A DNA stretch of 64,000 nt from Cristatella mucedo (GCA_009760855.2 WPIO01000005.1:7910001-7974000), one strand, 5' to 3'; shown: positions 1-12,360, counted from the stretch's first letter. Numbers and translations: made by a program. The notes: generated by a model from the letters alone, not told the origin.

Positions 1-463
1 GATGCGTCGCCGTGCGACGCGTGCGCACGCGCTGGTTTAATTCAAAGCTCGCAAAGAAAGCGCCACCAAAAGAACGCGAGCCGCCACCGCCGCGCTCGCT
101 TCGAAGCCTGCTGCCGCCCAGCGCCTCTCGCCGCCGTCGCATGGATGGGGTCGCAGAAGCAACGAGCTGAGCCGGTCGTCGCACCGGCCCTGGCCCGCTC
201 TCAGAAGTTCGCTCGGATCCGCAGCGGCTGCCCGAAGGGCAGTCCAAGGCATCCGGTCATCCGGTCAATCGAGCTTGATTGCCTACAGCGCGAGCTCGCT
301 TTTCAAGCCAAACTCGATGGTGGCGGCCAAAGTCGTCGGTGGAAGTCAATGCGGCCGGCTAGCACGTCCGGCCGCATTGCGGCTAAGGACCGAGAGGCGG
401 GAGTCCGTCGATTGGCCAGCGAAACGCTAACCTCTGCTGATCTTTGGTCTGCTGCTGCTGCTG

Positions 464-870
464 CTACTGCTGCGACTTGGGCGACCTGCGACGACCTGCT
501 CCGACCGACGGTGACTTTGGAGCTGCAGCAGCAACTTTTGACCGGTCCGCTGCCGGAGCCGCTCCCGGCTTCGGCTTCTGGCCCTGCGGCGGCTGCGGCT
601 GCTTCGGCTGGAGCGTAGGCTTCTCCTTGGCCGTCGCTGGCGATGCCGCCGCCGCAGCCGCCAGGGGCGACGGCGGTGGTTTTTGCTTTATCAGCGGCGT
701 TCGCGCCAGCTGCAGGCCGGTCCTCTGCTGCGTGCCGATCTTTTTCCAGGCTGTCGCCACCGGCCCTGCGGCCGGTTTCTGCGGCGGCAGCCCCGGTCCC
801 TTCACAGCGGTTGCTGCAGCTGCAGACGCTTTTCCGATAGTGGCCAGCGTCGCTGCTCGCTTTCGGACGA
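464..870 (-). CDS. Gene A exon 12 (terminal): basic, Ala/Pro-rich C-terminus of EGF-type membrane protein A
   Basis: This is the last coding exon of gene A and encodes about 135 residues of cytoplasmic tail. The acceptor at 871-872 follows a pyrimidine stretch with a branch-point-like CTAATTGAC about 20 bases upstream. Its entry phase (1) matches the donor phase of exon 11. The frame is rich in Ala, Pro, Lys and Gln, has SPK-type steps, and ends in RRRSPKSQQ followed by TAG at 464-466; more CAG repeats lie beyond the stop. I recognise no domain. No AATAAA stands out just downstream. The stop-bearing end and acceptor are clear; membership in gene A is inferred from phase, strand and composition. 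Confidence 0.72.
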
Positions 871-1039
871 CTGCCAAGGAGAAGTGCGTCAATTAGCAGC
901 AGCTGCTGCTGCCGCCGCTGCCGCCGCCGCCGCCCAGTCAGCGCCTGAGCTCGCTATCGCCTGCGGTCGCCTTAGCTTGGCATACGGTCCCGCCGAACGC
1001 ACTGCGAGTATCGAAGCAGCGGCCGAATGCAGAGGCTAT

Positions 1040-1880
1040 GCAAGCACCCGTTCTGGATGGTTCGCGGCACTGCAATGCACTGCCAACTGCTTTCCCTGAT
1101 CAGTTCACCAGCGCCGACATCAGCAGCCATCAGTCCTTAGGCCGAAAAAGCAGCGTACTCGTACTCAGCGCCAGTCCGAGGCCTCAAGCATGCCGACGGA
1201 GCTAGCAATTTGAAGCATGGCTAGCACGTCCCGGAGGCTGCCTCGATACACCCAGATATTCTGACTATAGCAGAGTGTGGCAGCAGTAAAGAGCACCCGC
1301 AACTTAATTAAAAGGTGTTTGCAGTAGAACGGAACATTAGACGGCCGCAGGGAGCTGGCAGCATACAGCACCAGCACCACCCATAGCAGACGACTTACTT
1401 AGAAGCTCAAAGCACAACTGGTAAACTATTGCATGTGTTGGGATTTGCTTTCCACCTAACCAGAGACTAGAATGTACCAGGTTCCAATGCACTGTAATTC
1501 TCGTGCCGTGAATAGTACCTGGGCAATCGTAATCTGGCTGTTGTAGCATGACAATGTTTCACAAACTCCTCCTAATTAAGGCTGGCGTCGGCTGCAAGAG
1601 TATTGGAAACCTGATACAAGCAACAATGCTAGATGTCATCAAAGTACGGCTTTGCTATTTCTTTAGGCTCTAAAATAAATAGCTAGCGAGAATTTCCTGG
1701 TACCTTTTCAGCAGCCATCTTCATAGAAAGCTTGTCTAAAGTTTCGCCACCGACAGGCGCTATAGAGCTTCGCTTCAAAACGCTACCGGAACCTGGGGAT
1801 TTTTCAGTCGTCCACGTTACCAGCACTTCACTTGGCTAAATACCTTAAAGGCAAGCGCTTTTAACATGAGCTCTATTCAA
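1040..1880. other. Gene A last intron, no further feature seen
   Basis: This is intronic sequence upstream of the terminal exon of gene A. The GC-rich 900-1100 part carries CTG/CCG-rich low complexity; the rest shows nothing I can support. Confidence 0.4.
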
Positions 1881-1884
1881 ATAC

Positions 1885-2040
1885 CGTGATGGCACGCTCG
1901 GTAGGTCGGTTGTTCTTCACGACCTCAGTCCCGAGGTCGCGGGTTCGCATCGAGAAGTGGGTGATCGGTTATTGCCGTTGCAAAGCGGTGTGAGAGCCTT
2001 AAAGGCTCTTCTGCCGTCGTGTAAAAGAGGCTGTTAAATC
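1885..2040 (+). mobile_element. SINE family 2 copy (tRNA-derived)
   Basis: A tRNA-like head has a box-B-like GGGTTCGCATC at 1941-1951. It is followed by a body shared with the other family-2 copies: GTGGGTGATC, an imperfect GCAAGCGGTG-type block, AGGCTCTTCTGCCG, then GTAAAAGAGGCTGTTAAAT. The AGAGCCTTAAAGGCTCT part can form a short hairpin. Confidence 0.6.
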
Positions 2041-2044
2041 AGCT

Positions 2045-4470
2045 ACTATTTTCTTCGTTCCTTTTTTCTCAATACAACACATGCAACGATCAAAATTCAA
2101 TTTAATACATGCAACGATTGAGAAACTAGAATGCCATTTGTGCATACAGCGTCGAGAAAGAACCACCTTCTAGGCACCTTTTCGAAAGCGATTGTGCCTG
2201 CGAGTGCTACTGCTACTGATCATGATAATCCCTGACGTTGTCTCACCAATTCATTTTCGTCTGCTTTGAATTCAGTTCAATAGTCGTTGGGTATACTGGA
2301 CAACATCCAATTGATCTATTAGCTGAGCCTGTACCCACGCTCTAACTTTTGAGCGAAAAGAAAGTTATTGCTGATCGGTGCCAGGCGGTTCAATTTATTT
2401 GCTTTTTTCCACACGCCGAGTCAGCAACCGTAACGTTGTTGTTAACTGTGCAGTTGATCGACATGCAGGGGCACGAAGATCACAGCATCTTTTTCACCAA
2501 ATTTAAATCTCAAAAAATTAGTCATAGAGCATGCCACATTATAGTTTTGACGCGGAAAAGTTGAAACTTCCCAAGTCGGGAAAATTGTGAGAGTTGTGGA
2601 CATGCAAAACACATGATATGAACAAAAAGTCAAATCTTCTCCGCCATTAAAAAGCATCGGCATGGGTCTTATAGCATTGCCAACATACTGAGCAGTGCCG
2701 CTCACGGTTCCTTACAAGACATGTAATGAAGGCTGGCAGCATTCACGTGGCTATGACAGGCACCACCTGCATTACGACTGCAGGGTAGAAAATTAACTTG
2801 TCCGGCAGCAGAGCAGTTGTGAGTCGCGTCATAAGTTATGGTGATAGCAGTCTCAAACCAGGTTACAACAGTCACACGCTCCACAGTGGCCATAACGGGC
2901 ACAAGAAGAACGCCCACATCATTCCTCAACTTTCACTCGCCACTAAGGTACAAGACATGCATTTACATTCCTATGACATTACACAAGCATGCACGAAGCT
3001 CTTAAGTAAAATCATAAAGCTCGAGCTTTCCGAGCCTTATATCGGGTATCCTCACTTAAACGCACGGAGCTTCAACCGTTGCCAGCCATAATGGTCATCT
3101 TGTCGCTCTTGAGATCCTCTGCACCAGCATAAATTAGCCTAGTCCTGATGACGCCACTCTAAACTTTAATCACAGATTTGTGTCAGTCTCAGCACTAATC
3201 AACTGATAGACTGCTAGTTAGCCTTGATATTAAATTTCTATATTTTTAACTTTTTAACTTTTACTCCGGATATCAAACTCACTCTTCCTCCAGAATAAGC
3301 AGACATTCTCTATAGGCAAGCAGAAATTCCTCAAAGTGCCACTCAGTTGCAAGTGCCGCCTTTTGAGCTATTTCTTGGCGAAGCCTACTTCCCAATTCAA
3401 GCAAATTATTTCAGTGTAGAACTGCTTTGCAGTTCACATAAATTCGTTTAAGCACTACTTCTTAATTCTCAAAAGTTAAACGCGTTGAGGCTCGTGCACT
3501 AAATTTCCTTCATTTCTGCAAACCATTTTGGGGGCAACCATGCACTCTGTAACGTAGCTCTATAATATTCTCCATTGCCCGATGACTTGCTATTACAGTG
3601 AATGGGGACGCTTTCGGCAAGCAATCTGTAAGCAGCAAATCCGCCGACTTAAAAATAAAGAGAGATTTCCAGCGATCCAATTTCTAAGCCCCGCATTGCA
3701 CACTGAATGCTAGAATGCTCTAAAGGATGATCACAATCTCGGTGGATAGCAACTGTCACTTGCTCAGAGATCGTAAGGAAGAAGCTGCCGCTGCAGCAGC
3801 CGCCGATGCGGTACAGACGGCAGAATGCTGAAGGATATTCTTCAAGTCCAGTTGGTCATTAGTTGCTTGTAGCTAATCAGTTCAAGAGTTTCCTGTCTAT
3901 CTGAAGGGTCAGACTGGGCAGCACAAAAAGCCATCTCTGATCGAGCGCCCTATAAGCACTCAGCGACTTACAACTCACTACATCAAGACCAATAACCACT
4001 AGTTAATGTTATGAGCGGTATTTTGCTTTGGAGAGAGCACGCAAAAGCAAGAAACATTTTTGCACAGGTCAGCGTGCCTAAGCATACAACAAAATGTTCA
4101 GTTCAACTGGTCAACACATCCGCTGAATTCTGCACAGGTCAGCACGATAAACGTACGAAAAATTTAACCTCACTGTGGTGAAGGTAGAGCTGATCGTGAC
4201 AAGTGCACCACCTTGTAAGAATTAAATCATGCAAAGCCATCGCAGGTTGTGACAGAAGCAGAAAGTGAGTTCCATATATTCTGAGCATGCCAAATGAAGG
4301 CACGATCAACAATAAATTTCGATGTCGCACGACAAATGGTGGCACGAAAAGAAGCCGAGTAGCTGACAGGTGCTGGAGGGATCCTGGATTATCAAGGAGG
4401 TCACGGACAGGTTGGCTGGTGCAAGTGAGTGACGCGAGCGATAGGCCATAGAGAAAATTTTTAAATTTAA
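2045..4470. other. Intronic sequence, nothing recognised
   Basis: This is about 2.4 kb of AT-richer sequence inside the last intron of gene A. No exon, hairpin tail or repeat is evident apart from stray short ORFs. Confidence 0.4.
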
Positions 4471-4474
4471 TATC

Positions 4475-4825
4475 AATAATAATAATAATACATTTTTCTA
4501 GCGCTATCAGAGAACTATATCTCCTTCAAGGCATTTAATTTGCCTTAAAAGTAGCTTGACCATATGGTTAGTGGTAACATGCACGGTATCAACATGCATA
4601 GTACGGTTACTGACAAAATTTGCAGTGTGAGCACGCCTAAGCACATACAGAATAAATCATTAGTGCCGAATAAACTCTGCAAGAAGAAGATGCGTTTTAG
4701 CTTCTTTTTAAACGGGGTCTGGTCACGTGACGATGCGACGTCAGTCGGAATTAGGTTCAATGCTTTGGGAGAATGCGAACTACAGGCACGGTCTATAAAG
4801 AATTTGAGAGTGGTTTGAGGAACAG
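4475..4825 (-). mobile_element. L2-type LINE fragment, decayed 3' end
   Basis: The minus orientation is shown by the AATAATAATAATA tail at the left end followed by a degenerate terminal hairpin. The body matches the 3' UTR and last coding part of the better copies, including the remnants of HLFRT and the GDRAFS region. Confidence 0.6.
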
Positions 4826-4839
4826 GTAGTAATAACAGT

Positions 4840-5395
4840 AATACGTATGATAAAGCGCCCTCAGAAAACTCAATCTCTTTCTAGGTGCTTTACAATTGCT
4901 ACAAAGAAAGCACAATCGGATGGTTAGTAGTAGAAGGTTCAATAGACAATAATAGCATGGTTAAGGGTGACATGCACAGAGTCAGCATGCAAGTGTGGCT
5001 AGTGGCAACATGCACAATGTCAGCACAAATATACGCATAAAGGACGAATCACAAGTATGCACTAAATAGTGCGATAAATAGGTGCGTTTTTAGCTTATTT
5101 GTAAATGTGGTCAAGTCAGAAGATGTCGTGACTCAAGTCGAGAGTGAGTTCCAGGCTTTTGGAGCATACAAAGAAAAAGCATGGTCTCCAAAAGATTTGC
5201 GGTTCCTACGAGGTATAGGTAAACATTTAGATTCCAAAAAGTGGGTCGTACGATGTTGAGCTTGGTGGGGCAGTAGATCTGAGAGATAGGCTGGAGCCAA
5301 AGAATGAAGTGACCAAAAGTCAGTGACAAAACCTTGAAGTCGATACATTGTTTGAGTGGGAGCCAGTGCAGGTCTGCCAGAAGGGGTGCGATAAA
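4840..5395 (-). mobile_element. L2-type LINE fragment abutting an inverted copy
   Basis: This is a minus-strand 3' portion starting with the hairpin (GATAAAGCGCCCTCAG) and covering the last roughly 130 codons of the reverse-transcriptase ORF. It ends abruptly at 5395, where a plus-strand copy begins, forming a head-to-head junction. Confidence 0.7.
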
Positions 5396-6340
5396 GTTAT
5401 GGGCATACCCAGTGTGATCCAGAGATTGGACAGGCTGACTCTCAAAATTGGCTCTGCCAGCATATCTCCAGTTGAATCAGCTCGAAATCTAGGTGTCATA
5501 TTCCAAAGAGACCTCTCGTTAGACGACCATATCAGCTCCACAGTCAAATCCGCCTATTTTCAGCTTCATAACATTGCTAAAATTCGGGCTTGTTTAGATG
5601 AAGATACCACATCTAAGTTGGTCCATGCATTCGTGACATCCCGTCTCGACTTCTGCAACTCACTGCTTACTGGCCTACCAGCATGTGCGATCAGGCGATT
5701 GCAGCTGGTGCAAAACTCGGCAGCTAGACTTGTCTGCCGTGAGCGTCGCAGTTGCCACATTACTCCACTTCTCGCCGACCTGCACTGGCTACCAGTCAAG
5801 CAACGGATTGACTTCAAGGTTTTGTCGCTCACTTTTAGGTCCCTTCATTTTATGGCTCCAGCCTATCTGTCAGATATACTAACCCATCAGGCAAATCATC
5901 GTACCACCCGCTTTTCGGAATCCAACAGTCTAGAAATACCTCGTACAAACCTTAAATTCTTTGGAGACCGTGCATTTAGTTCATATGCTCCCAAAGCCTG
6001 GAACTGCCTCCCGACCTGCGTCAGAACATCCCCTGACCTGACCACATTTAAAAGGAACCTAAAAACGCACCTATTTAGGACAGCATTTAGTGGGTCCCTG
6101 TGATTCGTCCTTCATGTGCTTATGCGTGCTGACACTGTGCATGCTGCCACTAACCACATTTGCATGCTGACCCTGTGCATGTCACCGCTAACCATATTAT
6201 TCATTTCGTTTGTTTTTTCAAGCATGATTTTACTTACCATTCAATTGCATTTCACTTTACAGAAAATGTAAAGCGCCTAGAGAGAGATTAAGTTCTCTGA
6301 GGGCGCTTTATCAAGTTTATTATTATTATTATTATTATGT
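5396..6340 (+). mobile_element. L2-type LINE, 5'-truncated, intact C-terminal ORF
   Basis: This copy has an open frame through 6103 covering the C-terminal RT region, with NLGVIFQRDLSLDDHISS, the thumb-like LVHAFVTSRLDFCNSLL, ITPLLADLHWLPVKQRIDFK and a final THLFRTAFSGSL. The 3' UTR ends in a hairpin (stem AAAGCGCC/GGCGCTTT, 6270-6309) and an (ATT)n tail. The RT active-site half is missing, so it cannot move on its own. It is close in sequence to the copy at 34153-35075. Confidence 0.85.
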
Positions 6341-6344
6341 AGCA

Positions 6345-7385
6345 GCTGAAAAGGTCGCGACAGACAAGCCTAGCTGCATAGCTGTGCACCAGCCGCAAGC
6401 ACCTGAGTGCACAGGCCGGTAGACCAGCAAACAGCCAGTTACAGAATTCAAGCGATTTGAGTCGGATATGTGTGTGCTTCAAGGCCTAGCTTAGGAGTAA
6501 TTCCGATTTTTAAGCTGTAGCCAGAGAATGGAAGACCTACAAGTGGGTGAAAAAGCGTTGAAATCAATACGCTGGGCGACATAAAGCCAGTGCAGGTCGG
6601 CGATACTTAGTGTGATGTGGCAACTTCAAAGCTCGCGACAAACAAGCCTAGCTGCAGAGTTTTGTACCAACTGGAAGCGCCCGATTACACTGGCCCGATA
6701 CCAGTAAGTAGTGAGTCACAAAAAACGAAAACGCAATGACACAAATGCAAGGACCAAATTTTATTCGGCATTCCGCCCTAAGCAGGCTTTGATTTTTACA
6801 TTGTTACCTAGCTGAACGTAGGACGTGTTAGTAGAGTGATAGGTTATTTTGGAACAGGGCACCTATATTTTGTGCATATGATACAAGAAATATGCTGGAA
6901 GCCCCTATTTTGAGAGTTACGCTTAGTTTGCCTAACACTAGCGACTCGGTTTTGTCATCTTTCAATTTGACAACGTTTTCTCCCATCTATGCATGGATTT
7001 CAACAATGCGCACAGTAAGTGAGCTGAGAGACTTTGACTTGCATGAGGAATGGAAGGAATCAAAGCAAAGGTACAGCTGTGTGCCATCTGTACAGAAGTG
7101 AAAGCCTAGATTGTGCTCAGCCGTATCATCAGCGTGATAGAGAGAATAAATTGTGAGAAGATGCGGACCAAGCGCACTGTGCCCTGAGGTACTCGGTACT
7201 TAAGAGGCTCTTCGAGTGAGTTTTTTCGCGTTCACGTCAATTCTCTCGAATTCACACTCAGGTAGGACCTAAGCCTATGCAGTATAGTGTCTGTGATTCC
7301 CAGGCGAGATGAGAGGCACTCAAGAAGAACTTGGAGATTCATAGATGATACATACCCGACTAGACGGCTGTCTAGAGCTTCGGTT
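6345..7385 (-). mobile_element. L2-type LINE fragments, strongly decayed
   Basis: Minus-strand remnants include two partial copies of the block CGACAGACAAGCCTAGCTGC and later the region upstream of the RT active site. No useful frame remains. Confidence 0.55.
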
Positions 7386-7389
7386 TGGG

Positions 7390-8595
7390 CCCGACTGAGG
7401 CACTCGGCTAGTCCTCACCACTGGTTTAATACGAATTCTCTAAGCGTGCAGGTGGTTACATGTGCTATGCAATCAAAATAAATTGCATAATATTAACAAA
7501 ATTCGGTGTGTGGTACTGCTTAATATGAATGGCATAAACTTGAGCATATTTTGCACCCTACCGCAGAGGTGCGTCAGGTAGATCAGCGAGTCTCCGACTT
7601 AAAGGTCGTTGCACCAAAGAGCGTAGGCAGGATTTTATTACGGGGCTAAACCACAACTCCAGGGGCGTGATGCAAGGTCAGCGACCTTTCTTAGAAACTA
7701 ACTCGGAAGGCTAATTAGTCACCCTTTGAAATTTTTTTTTAACTCATTTAAATTCACTTTCTCTGCAGTTGAAATCTCAATAAAACTTGAAAAGCCTGAA
7801 GCACTGTGCTGATAATATGCCACCCACATGATACTTTTAACACAATGACAAGAAATTAGTACACGTACTTAAAGAGCTATGGATGCTTTTTTAAATCTGT
7901 CTCAAAAAATAACAATTTATCAACTGCAAAATGTGATCCGCCTTGGAAATAACAGGAATATCCTACAGAAACTGGCTTAATTGGGGGCACACAATTCTTA
8001 CTGTGCTAGAATCTTTTTTTTTAAACCCCCAAGGTACATTTTCCCAGAAGCATTTTAAATTAGCTCAAACATGCAACAAATGTGCACCACTCGACCAGTC
8101 TCCAGAAATGCGCTCTAAGCCTTTCAGTACTGTAGCTTCTCTCTAGGCTCTTTAAAAACTCATAAAAAGCCTCCAAGGAAGCGCTAAGTCAGTATTTCCG
8201 GCATCGACGTGCATGCACAATTGCTGGTTAAGGCCTGCTCATGCCACGCCCTCTTCTGAGCCCACCCTAAATAGTCATCGAGTAACATATCTACCCTGTA
8301 CATATCAAAGTACATAGCTGTAAACAATTTCTGTATTTAGCACCCAAAACAATAAGTTGTGTATTACTAGTGACTTTGGATCGGACCAGCCCACCGTTGG
8401 TCAGTTCCTTCTTCCTTTCGTTTCTTCCAACTTCCGTTCCTATTGAGCAGCTATACGCGTCTGACGAAACAACCAGGGTACATTACCTTTCATCAACCTG
8501 CGCTCGCTCTCCATCAAGCGGCTTCCAGCTTTTGTTACTTATTTTAGATACCGTCATTTTCTAGCTATGTCTTACCGACCTTAAATACTACCCAA
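7390..8595. other. Intronic sequence, nothing recognised
   Basis: This is AT-rich intronic sequence of gene A. I see no splice-flanked coding segment or repeat family in it. Confidence 0.35.
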
Positions 8596-8599
8596 TCAT

Positions 8600-8910
8600 G
8601 TTTCATATTTCGCCGCCCAATTCTTTGACTCCGGTCGTTCACCTGTATCTCTAAGCAATCTCAAATCCTTCGGAGATCTAGCCCTCAGTTCTTATTCCCC
8701 AAAGCCTGGAACTCACTATCGCTTTAAATCACAACATCCTCTGACCTGATGGCTTTCAAAAAGAAGTTAAAAACCAACTTCTTCCTAACCGTGTTTGCTT
8801 TATCCTTTGTAATATTCTTTATGATGCTCTGCTTGCTAATAATAATGTGTGAATGTCCTCACAAACCAATTGACATCGTTCATTTTCAAAATATTTCAAG
8901 CGCCTGAAAG
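8600..8910 (+). mobile_element. Divergent L2-type LINE 3' fragment
   Basis: It resembles the end of the RT ORF (a PKAWNSL-like segment, then a FKKKLKTNFF-like end), followed by a UTR with a degenerate AAGCGCCTGA. It is older or from a different subfamily than the main copies. Confidence 0.45.
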
Positions 8911-9049
8911 GGGAGTGAGTTATGTTAGGAAGTGAGCTGAATGCACGTACAAAAGTTGATGTTGAGCGGAGTATTTCCCACTTTCCCTTTGAGCCGTTTG
9001 CCGGGCGCTGAGTCTGGTCCTGCTCCAAAATAATGCCTCGATCACACCG

Positions 9050-9208
9050 TCCTGATGTGGTTCACCGGTTACTGTGTTCGCCTTTGACGACCGAGGTCAA
9101 TGTAATTGTATTTGGCAACCGACGTCTGGGCTCGAGCCCTGTTGCATATGTGAAGCGCCAGACTGTATATTCAGTTTTCTTAGGGTGCTATACAAATAAA
9201 TTACATTT
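9050..9208 (+). mobile_element. SINE family 1 copy with L2-like 3' tail
   Basis: A tRNA-like head (GTGGTTCACCGGTTAC; box B region GGGCTCGAGCCC) is followed by GTGAAGCGCC...TTCTTAGGGTGCTATACAAAT. The tail matches the 3' hairpin region of the L2 LINEs in this window, slightly rearranged. Confidence 0.6.
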
Positions 9209-9576
9209 CCTGGTCTATAAAATTGTTCATGCTGTACTAGAAGGATCCTGCGAGCCCAAGTTGGTGGGTAGCGCCCCGAATGTGAGTACGCGGTCCAGAC
9301 GGCGATGTGAGCTCTGACAAGGATCGTTCCTTCTTCATTGATACTGCCGTCTATCGATCTCGTAACAGAGCCTGCCCGTCTTCCTTTGATTATAGACACG
9401 CTATTGCCTACAGAACCTCAACTGCAACCTATCGGAATATGGCGACGATATCGAGGTGGTTCGTGCTGAGCCTGACGGGCCAGAGCACTTCTCTGTGCCA
9501 TCGAGAGTCACGATGTCATAGCAAGATGAGTGTCGCAGTGAGTTCAAAGGCCAGGCCCAGCGTGCTCTTGATCTGA

Positions 9577-10149
9577 TCAGAGGCACCCTGGCCATTGGCT
9601 TATTTGAGATCCGAAGCCTCGTTCAGAACGCAGTCTCGCTTGGCCTGACGCTGTGAGCCTGATAGTTTGTCCACCGTGGGTGCGCCAAGGGGTGCAGCCA
9701 GTACCTGCTGCCTTACCCAATCTATTATGATCCGGCACAAACCTGAACTTGGCTCGCCTCGCTGGGCCCCTTCCCGCACACTCGTGCAGCTTCATGTCGG
9801 CGGACCGTGCGCCACCAACGGTCCTCCCCTCAAGCAAGAGCTCGTCGTCTGCAGCCCCTAGGGCGATGCTATTGTCGACGCCACAGCTGTCTTCTGCTGA
9901 GGCGCGAATGCTTAGGTGGCGGCGGCTCGGAGGTAGATCGACAAGTATATCAATCAGCCTCAAATCGCTCATGCAGTCCGACATCACGGTACTTGTTGGC
10001 AGACGCATGGCCATTTGTAGTCGGCGTCCGCCGTAGCTGGCGGCCGGACAGCGAGGCATGACCAGCCGATCAGGGATACCTGAGAGTTCAGCCGAAGGTG
10101 TTGTGCCGTCTTCGAGTCTCCGATGAGTCATCTCAGGTATACAAGCCAC
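9577..10149 (-). other. 190-codon open frame, not identified
   Basis: This is a long minus-strand open frame in the gene A intron. It includes SDLRLIDILVDLPPSRRHLS and ALGAADDELLLEGRTVGGA. I recognise no family, and it has no clear acceptor or donor at phase 1. It could be a remnant of a mobile element ORF or chance in GC-rich DNA. Confidence 0.25.
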
Positions 10150-10925
10150 GCGGCTCCTCTTCTCTTCAAGCGCCGCCGATGTGGAGCTGCCCCTCCCGCT
10201 ACTCTGGCTGGGAAGATTTATCTCGCTGACTGTATTATACCGACAAAAATCCTAGGAAGTTCTTGGCCAAGATTGCATCCCTTGGAGTTACGTTATTCTG
10301 CCAAGTGATGAGACTCAAAGATCCGTCTGTGATGAAAATTAGTGTGCATCATCTTACCACATGCATATGCGAGTGGACCTTTGAAGTAGTATGCACCTCA
10401 AAAGCTTGCAGAGGTGTCGCTCATCTAAGTTGTATGGTTCGGAACCACAGCGGTTCGCAAGAGGAAATTAAACCAGACCGGTGGCTGGCAAAGACGACGG
10501 TGTTGGGAGGACAGGGTTCGGCGAGCCTGCCAAAATAACTGCGATAGGACAAAGAGCCGGTTAAAAAGAAGACGCCATAATTTTCGACGATCGCGAGGCT
10601 TTTTTTCGTAAAATGGCTACTCCTAGTTCAGGTAGGCAGCAGGACCCCCGGATTAGGAGCAAAATTCTAGTAGTCTTAGGAATTTGAATTAGGAGGAATG
10701 CGCAGACTAGAGAGACGCGGCTGCTCGCACTCGCGCCGCCGTCCCGTCTCGCAGCCGCCGCCGGCGTTGCCTCCGAGCGCTCGAAAAAAAGCCAGCCGCC
10801 GTCGCTCATTCGCCGAGCGTGCAAGCAACGAAAACGAGCAGAGTGCACAATTTCGGGTCAAGGACGGCGCGAGCAGCAAAAGCCAGGTCGGCGTCGGCTT
10901 CTTGGCCCTGCCTTGGCCGGCGACT
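10150..10925. other. Gene A intron; GC-rich part, no supported exon
   Basis: The stretch 10690-10880 is GC-rich and open on both strands. A T-rich tract before a GAG trinucleotide could serve as an alternative acceptor, but the support is too weak to call an exon. Confidence 0.3.
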
Positions 10926-10928
10926 CAC

Positions 10929-10979
10929 CGATCTTGTTCAGCGAGCCGGTCCTCAGCGACGGCTTCCTGTAACGGCGGC
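10929..10979 (-). CDS. Gene A exon 11: 51-bp micro-exon, basic tail segment
   Basis: This is a symmetric phase 1-1 exon. Its acceptor CTCCTCCGTAG ends at 10980 and its donor ATCG|GTGAGTC is close to consensus. It reads GRRYRKPSLRTGSLNKI, a Lys/Arg/Ser-rich stretch. Gene B has a similar 54-bp basic exon at 38643-38696 in the same position, just before the terminal exon, which supports the call. Two alternative acceptors, 13 bp downstream and about 35 bp upstream, cannot be excluded. Confidence 0.65.
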
Positions 10980-11082
10980 CTACGGAGGAGGCGCGAGCGC
11001 GAGAGCTGAATGGCTGCGACCAGGTGCGAAAAACAAGGGCGTCGGTTAATATCGGTGGCTCGCGCAGCGGCAGAGCACTCAC

Positions 11083-11124
11083 CGACGGCTGACGTGGAGG
11101 CCGATTTCGTCGCAGCTCGCGGCC
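11083..11124 (-). CDS. Gene A exon 10: 42-bp micro-exon of the cytoplasmic tail
   Basis: This is a symmetric phase 1-1 exon of 14 codons between a strong acceptor (TTTCACTTTAG) and a near-consensus donor (CCGTCG|GTGAGTG). It reads GPRAATKSASTSAV, the same Ala/Ser/Thr/Lys bias as the rest of the tail. It lies just over 100 bp upstream of exon 11 and keeps the frame whether included or skipped, as expected of an alternatively used micro-exon. Confidence 0.62.
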
Positions 11125-11129
11125 CTAAA

Positions 11130-12360
11130 GTGAAATGACTGAGACGTTCCCTTGTTTTGTGCCTACTGTCGGTTTCGCAAGCCGCGCGTGCGCCTGACTC
11201 TCTGCGGCCCTCTCAGCACAGTGCAGCGAACATGACTGGAAGAAATGCGTTCTCAAGTACAGATAAGCAGCAAGCAATTGGCATTGGAGAGCTGGCAACG
11301 GCTGCGCGGCCTTGGGAAGAAGGCACTGTACCAGCTGGCCTCACTCGACTGCGAGCGTTAGCGTGATGTTTAAGCGCCACTCGTTTCGAATCAGGCCAGA
11401 CGCACAGTATGCACTTGAAAAATGTTTGCGTAAGGTTCAATTCTTCAAGACTTATTCTCGAGCCTTCACTAGGACAGTAAGATGTGGAATATGGTGTAAA
11501 CAGTGGAACAGCCCTGGGGTGAGCCCCTGGGGAGGGGGAAGCGGGGGGGGGCAACACCCGCGACCGCGCCAATATCGGGCCGGGACTGCAGCGCGGCTTA
11601 ATAGTGGCTCTTCGTGTTATTGAGTAAAACTGTGAGAGTGCTTCACCACTTTCAGTACTTGCGGGTCTTACTCCCTACTACACTACATTGCTCCCGAGAA
11701 AATCCCGGCTCCCCAACTTGGAACCAAAGCAAGGCGCGATTTCACGACTCGCATTTACCCGCGCGAATTCGCCACCGGCTGACCGAGACGTTCACCTGGC
11801 TGCCTGATTGCTCTCTTGGGCAAGCATTGTACTAGCGGTCGTCCGACTTTTCAAGATCCCTACAAGTCTTGTGAGTCCTGTGGCTATTATCAGTCTCTTT
11901 TCGCTATCAGGGTCTTTTCTGTTTTCATTTAGCACTTTAGCAATCTCTTCGTTTCATCGACCCGACTTAAACATGCATGTAGCTTAAAGAACCTAATTCT
12001 TTATCGTGTTGTTTCTCATATTTCCCATTCTGCATGTCACAGCTCTGCCTTTTATTTACCAAATGTGAAAAGCCTCACTTTTGACACAGTACGGTCAATT
12101 TGCAGTGCGTGGGAAGAGTCAAACACTCACAGACACACATACATACGCGCGAGAGGCACGCGCATGCAATTGCACTTTATCGACTTAGTTTTCACGCTGT
12201 CAAATCTCTTCTCAAAATTGTCGATGCAGGACCGCAGATGTTTAGAGCCATATCTCAATAAGTTAACTTTTCAAGCACTCAAGGGCAAGAATATGTTAAG
12301 AAACTGGTTTGGATAGTGTTGCATCAGTTTTTTATCAATGGGTGACTTTCGTTACAACCA
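11130..12360. other. Gene A intron, nothing recognised
   Basis: No exon or repeat can be supported. A short poly-G run lies near 11543. Confidence 0.35.

Noticed and set aside
5566-5832. Minus-strand open frames (MSDKTLKSIRCLTGSQC type) recurring at several loci
   Set aside because: Antisense shadows of the L2 RT ORF, recurring only because the LINE recurs.
10676-10790. Possible alternative terminal exon of gene A
   Set aside because: The acceptor would be GAG after a T run; product is short and without the tail's usual composition.
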